Shown: piece after piece, positions 1 to 8,253 of the stretch | Layout of the letters: every line of letters starts with the position of its first letter | Numbering within the stretch: the first letter of the stretch is position 1 | Origin: Candidatus Kaiserbacteria bacterium | Lineage (GTDB): Bacteria > Patescibacteriota > Minisyncoccia > Phycocordibacterales > UBA918 | NCBI GenBank assembly: GCA_007117575.1 | Contig: SKGH01000055.1 | Span: 1 to 28,215, forward strand | Reading direction: 5' to 3' | DNA length: 28,215 nucleotides | Notes under the pieces: model-generated | Told to the model about the DNA's origin: nothing | The model's input: the letters and a program-made list of their open reading frames with translations, nothing else | The model's database searches: none | Program-made: the position numbers and the translations under genes

Positions 1-30
1 CCAGCTATAGTTCCGGTAAACATTTATTAC

Positions 31-138
31 TAACGTAATAAACCAAAATCGTTTTAGTCAGTCACGAAAGAATATAAATGATCACGGAAACTGGGGCTGG
101 GTCAGCGCCTCGAACTTCATCTGAAACGCGTAAGTCAT
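31..138 (+). repeat. 108-bp dispersed repeat, copy A
   Basis: This segment recurs in inverted orientation at 28030-28138 with about six substitutions and a one-base indel, roughly 94% identity by eye. Similarity stops sharply at TAACGTAAT on one side and AAGTCAT on the other. It carries the core CGGAAACTGGGGCTGGG, which is also seen in more diverged form near 9440 and 12995. No open reading frame lies inside. It ends about 40 bases before the antiporter's extended -10 element. The nature of the element (a MITE, REP-like sequence or structured RNA) is inference. Confidence 0.85.
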
Positions 139-177
139 GTTAGAGATGAATAAATTAGAATCTTCGTTATTTAAAAA

Positions 178-186
178 TGTTATGAT
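178..186 (+). promoter_or_regulatory. Extended -10 promoter of the antiporter gene
   Basis: The sequence TGTTATGAT fits the extended -10 pattern (TGn plus a TATAAT-like hexamer). Only eight bases separate the hexamer from the ATG at 195, so the predicted transcript begins zero to three bases before the start codon and would be essentially leaderless. No good -35 box is visible, as expected for extended -10 promoters. Confidence 0.5.
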
Positions 187-194
187 TTAGGTAA

Positions 195-1358
195 ATGGAA
201 TTTTTACCTTTTTTTGTATTGGTAGCAGCAGCGGTTATCTTTTCAGCCATATTCGATAAGTTTCATCTGCCGTGGGTATTGGCTTTGGTCGTTTCGGGTA
301 TGTTTCTAGGTAAACACGGTATAGGTTTGTTGGAGATTGACCCCACCATTTCTTTTATGGGAAATATAGGTCTGGTTCTTCTAATGTTCATGGCTGGGCT
401 ACAGGTTAAGTTTTCCAGTTTTAAACAATTTAGTTTTAATGTTTTACGATTCTCTCTCATAAACGGAATAATACCGGCGATGGTAGGGTTTTTTATTGGT
501 TATTTTCTGGGGTTTGGTCTGATAGTGTCGGTTTTGTTGTCTGCCGTATTTATGTCTTCAGCGGTTGCTGTGATCATCCCTACTTTGGAGGCTGGAGGGG
601 TTATGAAGAACAAACTTGGTCGCACTATTGTTCCGGCGGTAATCATTTCAGATATAGCCAGTCTTTTGGTCCTTTCATTGGTATTGCAGATTGAGGTTGT
701 AAATAATACTTTACCTTTACCATCATTTTATCTTTTATTGTTTCTTATACTAATTGGCTTTCGCTATGCTTTACCGAAAATTAGGGGTTTATTTCCTGTT
801 AGAAGAGATGAGGTAGACCTTTTTGAGTCAGAAGTAAGAATAGTGATAGCTATGTTACTTGGAACCGTAATTACTTTTGCGGCTATCGGTTTGCATCCTA
901 TTGTAGCGGGTTTTTTTGTGGGAGTTATTTTGTCTGATACTATCAATAGCAAAATTTTGATAGATAAGTTACGCACCATAAGTTACGGTATCTTTATTCC
1001 TATATTATTTATCATCATCGGCGCGGAAACAAATTTCATAGTTTTCTGGTCTGAGCCCGATGCGTTATTGTTAGCATTAATATTGTTGATGGGATCCTTC
1101 GGTGCCAAATTATTTAGTGGTTACTACGCAGCTTCCTTGGGTGGGTTTAATCATCGTGACAGCCTTATTGCCGGTGCATCTACTGTACCCAGACTTTCAA
1201 CCGGTTTGGCTGTAGTATTGACTGCCATTGAGTTGCAATTGATGCCGGAGACACTCATGGGTGCTTTGGTGGTGTTAAGTGTTATCACTACTCTTGGGGC
1301 ACCGGTTTTTTTACGTTATGTATTTGATAATCCGGAATTATTAAAAAACCATCAATAA
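195..1358 (+). CDS. CPA2-family cation/proton antiporter
   Basis: This is a 387-residue polytopic membrane protein with about twelve hydrophobic segments. It matches the Na+/H+ exchanger (CPA2, KefB/NapA-like) family in length and pattern and lacks the cytoplasmic RCK domain of full KefB. The conserved TM5 acidic residue is Asp153 in the context ISDIASL, so the pair is Ser-Asp rather than the Asp-Asp, Asn-Asp or Gln-Asp seen in characterised members. Arg333 in VPRLSTGL sits where the family has a basic residue in a late helix. It probably exchanges Na+ or K+ for protons across the cytoplasmic membrane; the ion cannot be told from sequence. The start is supported by the extended -10 promoter just upstream. 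It converges with the oxidoreductase gene. Confidence 0.85.
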   Translation: MEFLPFFVLVAAAVIFSAIFDKFHLPWVLALVVSGMFLGKHGIGLLEIDPTISFMGNIGLVLLMFMAGLQVKFSSFKQFSFNVLRFSLINGIIPAMVGFFIGYFLGFGLIVSVLLSAVFMSSAVAVIIPTLEAGGVMKNKLGRTIVPAVIISDIASLLVLSLVLQIEVVNNTLPLPSFYLLLFLILIGFRYALPKIRGLFPVRRDEVDLFESEVRIVIAMLLGTVITFAAIGLHPIVAGFFVGVILSDTINSKILIDKLRTISYGIFIPILFIIIGAETNFIVFWSEPDALLLALILLMGSFGAKLFSGYYAASLGGFNHRDSLIAGASTVPRLSTGLAVVLTAIELQLMPETLMGALVVLSVITTLGAPVFLRYVFDNPELLKNHQ

Positions 1359-1410
1359 ATTTATATACTATTGGTCATTCCGCATTCCAGATTTCGGTAG
1401 TTTATAAATT

Positions 1411-1433
1411 TTGTCAAAAAATATGTTTTGACT
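1411..1433. terminator. Hairpin between convergent genes
   Basis: The arms GTCAAAA and TTTTGAC flank a short AT loop in the 79-base space between the convergent antiporter and oxidoreductase genes. The stem is AT-rich and its T-run is short on either strand, so it is a weak bidirectional terminator candidate. Confidence 0.35.
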
Positions 1434-1437
1434 TATT

Positions 1438-3519
1438 TTAGACTGTTGTATTTTTTTCTTCCATACGTCGTAACAGTTTGGTTACTGCTACTGATATGGC
1501 AAAGATAATGCCTGACAGTGTTAAATACACGGGGTTAAGGATGTTTAAACTAAATCCATCACGTAAAAAAGTTTCCAGATCTATACTGGCACCAAATGAG
1601 ACGAAAATAGTAATACCGGGGATTGTGCCAATAAAGGAAGCTAAAGCATATGGTGGCCAAGGTATTTTTAATAGTCCTGATATATAACTTACAGCGTCGT
1701 ATGGTAATAAAGAAAAACGCATTAATAAAACAGATAAAAATGGGTGTTTTAACAAAGGTCCTTTCCAGGAGCTTATTTCTGATATTTTTTTATTTTTCCT
1801 TCCCTGATTACGTAAAATACGTCCTATCCAGTAGGATACATTTTCTGAAAACAACGCACCTAAGGTTGTGTATATGATACCGAACCAAAATCCAAAAAAA
1901 ACTCCTGATAAAACCGAAAGAATAGAGGCGGGTATAAAAGTCAGTGGTCTAATGGTGTAAGTGAGTATGTATAACAAGGGTCCCCAAGTACTTTGTGAGA
2001 CAAATGTGAATATAGCAATCCCTGCTTCGGTAATGGTTATATCTAGGCTGGCAAAGAAGCCCCATAACCATACAAGCAAAAAGGACCAGACTAGTAAAAT
2101 AAAGATTAAAAGGCGGTGACTTTTTAGACCAGTGGCCAAGTCTTTAAAATAATGCCCTTTTTTTTCTTCATTGATCTTCTGAAGTAAATCATTTACGATA
2201 CTAACACTATTTGTTGTATTTTCTACAAACGGATCCGTTAAATAATTTTTGTTTGTTGACAGAGAAATGAGGGCAGATACTTCTTGCGCGTTCCTACCTA
2301 TAAAATGTCCACCTAATATAGTGCCATATACTTTAGCAAATATAATGTGAGCTATGCCACCGGTGTTTATCGACTCATCGTTGATGTTTTCTCCATACTT
2401 TAGCGTTACAGATCTGGTCGTGTCTTTGTTGTAAAGATTTTCTACAGAATCTTCCGTTGCGCCGAAGCTACCTACCGGGGGGTCGGTGTTTATTATAGTG
2501 ACAGCCTTAAGTTTTTGATACGGTGGAAGCGGAAGAAAACTAATAAAACGTGGCCTAAGTAGGTGTTTGATTATTTGATCACTCTGCTCATAAAATGACT
2601 CATTGTGTCTAATAAAATAAACATTTGATACACTACTTTGACCATGTTTGTTTGTAAGTATGAGCCCGTTTTTATCTACTTCTACGTGTATGTGTTTTAA
2701 CCCTTTTGGTAAAGGTGAATTCTCACTGGTGTTTATCAGCAGTTTGTCGTAAGCCACTCGCACTATGCGGGTTATGGCGGGTCCGGCACCTGAGCCTGTG
2801 TCAAATATTGCTTGACGATTTTCAATTTTCAGTAACTCAGCCTGTGTCAGAACAGTAACCTCATCATCTTTTAAAATGTCGTTCAGTTTTTTGGATATGT
2901 TTTGATTAAGGTAGGAACAAAAAAACTCATTAGTGGTGACTATAGTGACACGACACCCTAGGCGGGCTAAGTTTTGAGCAATAGGCAAGCCAGACGGTTC
3001 ATCGCCGAGTAGAAGAAGGCGTTGAGGCATGTCTGTCAAGGTGTGTAGATTTTGTGATGTGATTACGTCACTTTGATTCAAACCTTCTACAAAAGGTATG
3101 TTAAATTTTTTATGGTTAATTATCACTACATTTTTAAAACCGTAATCAATACCACCTATTTGGAGTGTTTCGCGAGTTTTGAACTCCACAGTTCCGGTTG
3201 TAAAAAAAACGTTTTCAAATGCCGTTTTAGTGTTAGTTATGGCACGACATTTTTCTATGGTTTTTTGGTAAGAGCTACTTAACAATCTTTTGCTGAAGTC
3301 TTTAAGATATTCGTTATTTTGCAGTAATGAAGAAGCTGTCAGATAGGCTTTGCTATCTTTGCTCATTGTTTCAGAAAATATCCTTGATAGTAGCTGTTGT
3401 GAATCATACCCTTCGTAGGGTTCGACTATCATTATCTTTTGGTGTTTATGTCTAAGTCTTTCAACTAAATATTCAGCTTCCGCACCACTACCTATGATTA
3501 TCAGGTCAAATTTTTTCAT
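1438..3519 (-). CDS. Degenerate FAD/NAD disulfide reductase fused to VTT (DedA/TVP38) domain
   Basis: This 693-residue protein has two parts. Residues 1-455 follow the pyridine nucleotide-disulfide oxidoreductase fold: an N-terminal dinucleotide motif (Gly10-Ser-Gly12), a second Rossmann motif at 172-177, and a C-terminal interface domain with TDPPVGSFGATED (345-357) and ILGGHFIGRNAQE. Key catalytic features are missing. There is no CxxxxC redox pair near residues 38-50, the second motif lacks its middle glycine, the FAD-binding GD motif is replaced near residue 303, and the terminal HPT catalytic motif is absent. Residues about 468-690 are hydrophobic and resemble a VTT domain: Arg524-Pro, SGVFFGFWFG, a YWIGR motif and RFSLLPYDAVSYISGLLKI. 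Related reductase-TVP38 fusions exist in bacteria. Function is unknown; it may be a flavin- or ligand-sensing membrane protein involved in lipid transport. The start is supported by a TATAAT twelve bases upstream. Confidence 0.75.
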   Translation of the reverse strand: MKKFDLIIIGSGAEAEYLVERLRHKHQKIMIVEPYEGYDSQQLLSRIFSETMSKDSKAYLTASSLLQNNEYLKDFSKRLLSSSYQKTIEKCRAITNTKTAFENVFFTTGTVEFKTRETLQIGGIDYGFKNVVIINHKKFNIPFVEGLNQSDVITSQNLHTLTDMPQRLLLLGDEPSGLPIAQNLARLGCRVTIVTTNEFFCSYLNQNISKKLNDILKDDEVTVLTQAELLKIENRQAIFDTGSGAGPAITRIVRVAYDKLLINTSENSPLPKGLKHIHVEVDKNGLILTNKHGQSSVSNVYFIRHNESFYEQSDQIIKHLLRPRFISFLPLPPYQKLKAVTIINTDPPVGSFGATEDSVENLYNKDTTRSVTLKYGENINDESINTGGIAHIIFAKVYGTILGGHFIGRNAQEVSALISLSTNKNYLTDPFVENTTNSVSIVNDLLQKINEEKKGHYFKDLATGLKSHRLLIFILLVWSFLLVWLWGFFASLDITITEAGIAIFTFVSQSTWGPLLYILTYTIRPLTFIPASILSVLSGVFFGFWFGIIYTTLGALFSENVSYWIGRILRNQGRKNKKISEISSWKGPLLKHPFLSVLLMRFSLLPYDAVSYISGLLKIPWPPYALASFIGTIPGITIFVSFGASIDLETFLRDGFSLNILNPVYLTLSGIIFAISVAVTKLLRRMEEKNTTV

Positions 3520-3531
3520 GTTAGTTTCGGC

Positions 3532-3537
3532 ATTATA
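3532..3537 (-). promoter_or_regulatory. -10 box of the reductase-VTT gene
   Basis: The minus strand reads a perfect TATAAT twelve bases before the ATG at 3519. No convincing -35 is present. The predicted untranslated leader is about five bases. Confidence 0.4.
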
Positions 3538-3552
3538 TCATTTATAAACCCA

Positions 3553-3581
3553 TTGCTGTTTTTTATTAAATATCGTATATT
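3553..3581 (+). promoter_or_regulatory. Candidate fusA promoter
   Basis: TTGCTG and TATATT are separated by exactly 17 bases. The -10 is a five-of-six match; the -35 is weak. It is the best-spaced pair seen upstream of fusA, but the long leader leaves room for others. Confidence 0.35.
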
Positions 3582-3934
3582 ACGCACTATCGATTCGATT
3601 GAGGTATCGGGGCGTGTAAATGTTAAGGTTGCTAAGGTGGTTTACAATTTACTGTATTTCACATCAGTTATGTTTACTTTAAGTGATTTCTTGTTGTGTT
3701 TTCGAGGTTTAGATTAGATTGGTCAGTGAGAATCAGGGTGGTACTCACCTTGTGCTTAGCGGAAGCTGATAGTCTAAAGTAAGCCGGATTTGTTTCGGTT
3801 TGTATACTTAAAGTATTGCATGATGAAATTACAAGGTAGATAAACAGTGTTTAAATTTAGCATTAAATTCAACATAGTGTTTCTCCCCGAGACAGTAGGA
3901 TTATTATTATAAATATTATTATATTATTTTTTTT

Positions 3935-6097
3935 ATGGCACGAGCTTTTCCATTAGATAGACTTCGTAATTTCGGTATAGTTGCGCATGTTGACGCAGGT
4001 AAGACAACTACATCCGAAAGAGTTCTTTTTTATACAGGTATGAGCCACAAGATTGGCGAGGTTCATGACGGAGCCACCGTGACTGACTGGATGGAACAAG
4101 AAAGAGAGCGCGGTATAACTATTACTGCTGCCGCTATTTCTTGTAATTGGTCAAAGACGGAAGTGGTAGACAGAAAAGACAAGTCACAGATGTACTCTTT
4201 TAACATTATTGACACGCCCGGGCACATAGATTTTACAGCGGAAGTAAAACGTTCAATGCGCGTGCTTGATGGTGCCATAGTGGTTTTTGATGGGGCTGCG
4301 GGAGTTGAGCCTCAAACAGAGACAAACTGGTCTTATGCTGATGAAGCCGGCGTGCCTCGTATTTGTTTTATTAACAAAATGGATAAGCTGGGTGCTGATT
4401 TTGAAGCATCTTATAAAAGTATTCAGGATAGATTGTCTAAAAAAGCTGTCCGTATACAGCTACCTATTGGTGCCGAGCAGAGTATGAGGGGGGTTATAGA
4501 TCTGATCGAGATGAAATCCTACTCTTTTGAAGGAAATATGGGTATGGATGTAGTGCCGGGAGAGATACCGGAAGACATGAAGGAGATGGCCGAGAAATTC
4601 AGAGCCGAGCTTGTAGAAAGAGTGGTTGAGCATGATGATGAATTAATGGAAGCTTTTTTGGAAGGCAAGGAACCTAGTTTAGAACAACTGAAAGCAACTT
4701 TAAGAAAAGCGGTGATAGCTAATGAATTGTTTCCGGTAATGACCGGAACCGCTTTGCAAAATATCGGCGTCCAGTTAGTTTTGGATGCGGTAGTTGACTA
4801 TTTACCTTCACCGCTAGATTTACCCGCGGTTCAGGGTGTTGATCCTAAAGATGAGTCACAGGTGTTGACTCGCAAACCATCAGACGAAGAACCTTTTTGT
4901 GCCTTGGCCTTCAAATTGCAGGATGATAAATTTGTTGGACAGTTGACCTTTTTCAGAGTCTACTCAGGAAGCATGAAGTCAGGTAGCTACATACTAAATG
5001 CGTCAACCGGAAAAAAAGAAAGAGTCGGTCGTTTGGTACGTTTACAAGCTGATAAGAGGGAGGAAATAGAAGAAGTTTTTGCCGGCGAAATAGCAGCTGC
5101 CGTAGGTATAAAGGAGGTCAAGACTTCACATACACTTTGTGCTGAAGGGGATCCTATAGTACTTGAACAAATTTCTTTCCCTGAACCGGTGGTAGCTTTA
5201 CGGGTTGAGCCTAAAACTAAGAACGACCAAGAAAAGATGGGTACAGCCTTGAAGCGTTTGTCAGATGAGGACCCTACTTTTAAAGTGTCTACAGATGATG
5301 AAACGATGGAGACCATTATCGCCGGCATGGGAGAATTGCACCTTGATATAATCGTTGATCGTATGAAGCGAGAGTTTGGGGTTGAGGCGAATATTGGTCA
5401 ACCACAGGTTGCTTATCGTGAGACTATTCAGAGAGAAGCTGAAGCTGAGCATAAATATATAAAACAGACTGGTGGACGTGGTCAATATGGTCACGTTAAG
5501 TTAAAAATTAAGCCTCTTGAAGCCATGGAAGAGGGTGCTACGGTAGCTAAAAATGTAACCCGCGATGATCATTTTGAGTTTATTAACAACATAAAAGGTG
5601 GTGTTATACCTAACGAATACATTCCGGCGGTTATGAAAGGGTGCAAGGAGGCGATGGCAAGGGGTTTCTTGGCGGGTTATAAAATGGAGGATGTATCAGT
5701 TGAGCTGTTTGATGGTTCCTATCATGATGTTGACTCCAGTGAGATCGCTTTTAAATTAGCCGGTATAAATGCTTTTAAAGAAGCGGCAGCCAAAGCTTCT
5801 CCGGTCATACTTGAACCCATTATGAAAGTTGAGGTTCGAACTCCGGAGGAGTATATGGGCGACATAAACGGAAATATATCTTCTAAACGAGGACATATAG
5901 AAGGTACTGAAGATATGGCCGGAAGGACAATAATCAACGCTAAAGTTCCTTTGTCAGAAATGTTTGGCTACACAAATACTTTGCGCTCAATGACTCAAGG
6001 TAGAGCGTCAATGACTATGGAGTTTGACCACTATGAAGTGGTGCCACCAAATGTGGCGGAAGAGATAAAAAGATCTCGTGGAGTAAAAACCGAGTAG
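3935..6097 (+). CDS. fusA: Elongation factor G
   Basis: This 720-residue translational GTPase moves tRNAs and mRNA through the ribosome after peptide transfer and, with RRF, helps recycle ribosomes. The G motifs are intact: AHVDAGKT (17-24), the RGITIT switch I segment (59-64), DTPGH (93-97) and NKMD (147-150). The later domains carry typical EF-G blocks such as GMGELHLDI and TGGRGQYGHV. Length is slightly above the E. coli protein. The ATG follows a run of T residues with no ribosome-binding site. It stands alone, without the rpsL and rpsG genes that normally precede it in the str operon, and ends at its own hairpin terminator. Confidence 0.98.
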   Translation: MARAFPLDRLRNFGIVAHVDAGKTTTSERVLFYTGMSHKIGEVHDGATVTDWMEQERERGITITAAAISCNWSKTEVVDRKDKSQMYSFNIIDTPGHIDFTAEVKRSMRVLDGAIVVFDGAAGVEPQTETNWSYADEAGVPRICFINKMDKLGADFEASYKSIQDRLSKKAVRIQLPIGAEQSMRGVIDLIEMKSYSFEGNMGMDVVPGEIPEDMKEMAEKFRAELVERVVEHDDELMEAFLEGKEPSLEQLKATLRKAVIANELFPVMTGTALQNIGVQLVLDAVVDYLPSPLDLPAVQGVDPKDESQVLTRKPSDEEPFCALAFKLQDDKFVGQLTFFRVYSGSMKSGSYILNASTGKKERVGRLVRLQADKREEIEEVFAGEIAAAVGIKEVKTSHTLCAEGDPIVLEQISFPEPVVALRVEPKTKNDQEKMGTALKRLSDEDPTFKVSTDDETMETIIAGMGELHLDIIVDRMKREFGVEANIGQPQVAYRETIQREAEAEHKYIKQTGGRGQYGHVKLKIKPLEAMEEGATVAKNVTRDDHFEFINNIKGGVIPNEYIPAVMKGCKEAMARGFLAGYKMEDVSVELFDGSYHDVDSSEIAFKLAGINAFKEAAAKASPVILEPIMKVEVRTPEEYMGDINGNISSKRGHIEGTEDMAGRTIINAKVPLSEMFGYTNTLRSMTQGRASMTMEFDHYEVVPPNVAEEIKRSRGVKTE

Positions 6098-6120
6098 TCT
6101 TTTATCTTAAAGACCAATGA

Positions 6121-6145
6121 CCAACTTCAGTCAAGCTGGTTTTTT
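6121..6145 (+). terminator. fusA terminator
   Basis: The arms CCAACTT and AAGCTGG (one mismatch) enclose a five-base loop and run into six T residues, 23 bases after the fusA stop. This is a standard intrinsic terminator shape. Confidence 0.7.
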
Positions 6146-6575
6146 GATAAAGCTTGGTATTTGTAGCTTAATACGGCTTGCATAACTCCTGTTCTTTGGT
6201 ACTATACCTCCCACCGCTGCGTACTGTGTTGTGTCGGGAGGTATATCAAATGTGATCATACTTTTGAGTACTCAGTGATAGCGCGATTTGTTCTCGCGCC
6301 GTTATCATTGATTGTTTATAATGTACCCATGTTTGTTATGATACAAACACAGTTGACCACGGAGATTGTCGATTATCAGATTATTTTTAAGAATCATAGT
6401 AAGACTAAATCTGTTCTAAATACTAAGTTTAGCAGACATAAATAATTTGTTTGCGTTTGAACATTGACATAATTTCAGCAACTGTATTGTGATAGAAACA
6501 GTCTTATTAAATTTTGATTTAGTAAAAAAGTCTGACAATATCATTAATAAATTATAATAAATAAAAATAATAATT
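6146..6575 (+). other. fusA-tuf intergenic region with strong hairpins
   Basis: Two clear inverted repeats lie here. ATACCTCCC/GGGAGGTAT (6207-6243, perfect nine-base arms) has no T-run after it. TGATAGCGCGA/TCGCGCCGTTATCA (about 6275-6308) is GC-rich at its core. A smaller GTTTGT/ACAAAC hairpin follows near 6335. They could be leader structures or protein sites controlling tuf. No gene is supported; the minus-strand ORF overlapping the tuf start is a shadow. Confidence 0.45.
6532..6558 (+). promoter_or_regulatory. Candidate tuf promoter
   Basis: CTGACA (6532-6537) and a perfect TATAAT (6553-6558) are 15 bases apart, 17 bases before the tuf ATG. The spacer is short but both hexamers are near consensus. 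An upstream alternative is TTGACA at 6464-6469 with TGTGAT 18 bases later. Confidence 0.45.
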
Positions 6576-7769
6576 ATGGCTGATACATTTGACCGTTCTA
6601 AGCCACACATCAACGTTGGTACAATTGGACACGTTGACCATGGCAAGACAACTTTGACAGCTGCTATTTTGAACGTATTGAATAGTAAGGGTGAAGGATA
6701 TAGTGCAAACATAAAAGCAGTTGAAGACATAGATAAGGCACCTGAAGAAAAAGCTCGCGGTATTACCATTTCACTTTCTCACAGTGAATACGAGACACCT
6801 GAGCGTCACTATGCCCATATTGATGCTCCGGGACACGCTGACTATATAAAAAACATGATCACCGGTGCAGCTCAGATGGATGGTGCGGTGTTGGTTGTGG
6901 CAGCAACTGACGGTGCTATGCCTCAGACTCGTGAACACGTACTTTTGGCTAAGCAGGTGGGTGTACCAAAAATTATAGTATTTCTGAACAAGTGTGACAT
7001 GGTGGAAGACGAAGAGATGATCATGTTGGTTGAAGAAGAACTAAGAGAATTGTTGGATAGTAATGGTTTTGATGGACAAAACGCTCCTATCATTCAAGGT
7101 TCCGGTCTTAAGGCTCTTGAAGATCCTACAGGGGAGTGGGGAGAAAAAGTATTAGAGTTGGCGAAAGCGATGGATGAATACTTCCCGTTGCCGGTTCGTG
7201 ACCTCGATAAACCTTTTTTGATGCCAATCGAGGACATATTCTCAATCGAGGGTCGTGGTACTGTTGTAACCGGTAGAGTTGAACGTGGTGCAGTTAAGGT
7301 GGGAGAAGAGGTGGAAATAGTTGGTATAAAAGACACAACTACCACAACAGTGACTGGTGTTGAGATGTTCAATAAACAGCTTGACGCAGCACAAGCCGGT
7401 GATAACGCAGGTATTTTACTACGAGGTACAAAGAAAGATGATGTACACAGAGGTCAAGTATTGGCTAAGAAAGGGTCTGTAACGCCTCATACCGACTTTG
7501 AAGCTGAAGTTTATGTGCTTTCCAAAGAGGAAGGCGGAAGACATACCCCATTCTTTACTGGTTACAAGCCACAGTTCTACATTCGTACTACTGATGTAAC
7601 TGGAGAAGTTACTTTAGCGGAGGGTACTGAAATGGTTATGCCTGGTGATACTGCTACGTTTAAGGTTAAGTTGGTAGCGCCTGTAGCTCTGGAAGAGCAA
7701 CAAAATTTCGCAATACGTGAAGGTGGTCGAACTGTAGGAGCCGGAGTTGTTACTAAGATTGTCGCTTAA
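6576..7769 (+). CDS. tuf: Elongation factor Tu
   Basis: This 397-residue GTPase delivers aminoacyl-tRNA to the ribosomal A site. It has the expected motifs GHVDHGKT (18-25), RGITI (61-65), DAPGH (83-87) and NKCD (138-141), followed by the two beta-barrel domains ending in GAGVVTKIVA. The length is typical. The leader is purely A/T-rich and the ATG is preceded by AATT with no Shine-Dalgarno sequence. It is followed after 29 bases by rpsJ, forming a two-gene tuf-rpsJ unit that ends at the terminator at 8191. Confidence 0.98.
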   Translation: MADTFDRSKPHINVGTIGHVDHGKTTLTAAILNVLNSKGEGYSANIKAVEDIDKAPEEKARGITISLSHSEYETPERHYAHIDAPGHADYIKNMITGAAQMDGAVLVVAATDGAMPQTREHVLLAKQVGVPKIIVFLNKCDMVEDEEMIMLVEEELRELLDSNGFDGQNAPIIQGSGLKALEDPTGEWGEKVLELAKAMDEYFPLPVRDLDKPFLMPIEDIFSIEGRGTVVTGRVERGAVKVGEEVEIVGIKDTTTTTVTGVEMFNKQLDAAQAGDNAGILLRGTKKDDVHRGQVLAKKGSVTPHTDFEAEVYVLSKEEGGRHTPFFTGYKPQFYIRTTDVTGEVTLAEGTEMVMPGDTATFKVKLVAPVALEEQQNFAIREGGRTVGAGVVTKIVA

Positions 7770-7798
7770 ATAAAAACTAACAAAATCTTTACCTACTT

Positions 7799-8167
7799 AT
7801 GGCAACTACAGCAAAAAAACAAACACAGACCAACCGTAAACAAGAAGAAGGCACAGCGGAAGTCAGTAAATTACGCATCAGGGTACGTGCTTACGAGCAC
7901 AAGATCCTAGATGCCTCTGTTAAACAGATCATGGATACCGCATTGAGGTTTGATGCGAATGTGGTTGGTCCCATACCGTTGCCGACAGAGATAAAGAAAT
8001 ACACCGTGAACCGTGCCTCCTTCGTATTTAAAGACGCGCGAGAACAGTACGAAATACGCACACACAAAAGAGTGATAGATATACTCAACCCCAGCCCCAA
8101 GGTTATAGATGCTCTTACTAATTTGTCTTTGCCGTCAGGAGTGAATATTGATGTAAAGATGATGTAG
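7799..8167 (+). CDS. rpsJ: Ribosomal protein uS10 with N-terminal extension
   Basis: This is small-subunit protein S10, part of the 30S head and also, as NusE, a partner of NusB in antitermination. The core from about residue 23 (SKLRIRVRAYEHKILD) through PLPTEIKKYTVNRASF and KRVIDILNPSP matches the family. The first 22 residues are a polar, Lys/Gln/Thr-rich extension not found in E. coli S10. It is co-transcribed with tuf and separated from the rest of the S10 operon by about 2 kb and a strong terminator, which is unusual because rpsJ normally heads rplC-rplD-rplW-rplB. Confidence 0.97.
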   Translation: MATTAKKQTQTNRKQEEGTAEVSKLRIRVRAYEHKILDASVKQIMDTALRFDANVVGPIPLPTEIKKYTVNRASFVFKDAREQYEIRTHKRVIDILNPSPKVIDALTNLSLPSGVNIDVKMM

Positions 8168-8190
8168 TATATAGAATTAGTTTTGTAGAC

Positions 8191-8228
8191 AAAAGACCGT
8201 GGATAATTCCACGGTCTTTTGTTTTATT
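8191..8228 (+). terminator. tuf-rpsJ terminator
   Basis: There are perfect 12-base arms, AAAAGACCGTGG and CCACGGTCTTTT, around a six-base loop, followed by a T-rich stretch. It lies 23 bases after the rpsJ stop. It clearly ends the tuf-rpsJ transcript and could also act on the opposite strand, downstream of the minus-strand pseudogene candidate. Confidence 0.92.
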
Positions 8229-8253
8229 TCGGTCTTTTTGATATTAAGAATTA

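Larger units (their letters stand above)
3520..3934 (+). other. Intergenic region and structured leader of fusA
   Basis: This 415-base gap carries divergent promoters. For fusA the best candidate is TTGCTG (3553-3558), 17 bases, TATATT (3576-3581), giving a leader of about 345 bases. Within the leader, 3706-3780 can fold: TTTAGA pairs with TCTAAA, TCAG with CTGA, and GTGAG with CTCAC around a loop containing AGGGTGGTA. The last 45 bases before fusA are almost pure A/T with no Shine-Dalgarno sequence. No gene is supported here. Confidence 0.4.

Noticed and set aside
3730..3755. T-box riboswitch before fusA (AGGGTGGTAC).
   Set aside because: T-boxes control aminoacyl-tRNA synthetase or amino-acid genes, the CCGCG part is absent, and no specifier stem or terminator is seen.
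6416..6769. Minus-strand ORF overlapping the tuf start.
   Set aside because: It overlaps the conserved tuf coding region and promoter in antisense and has no family features.
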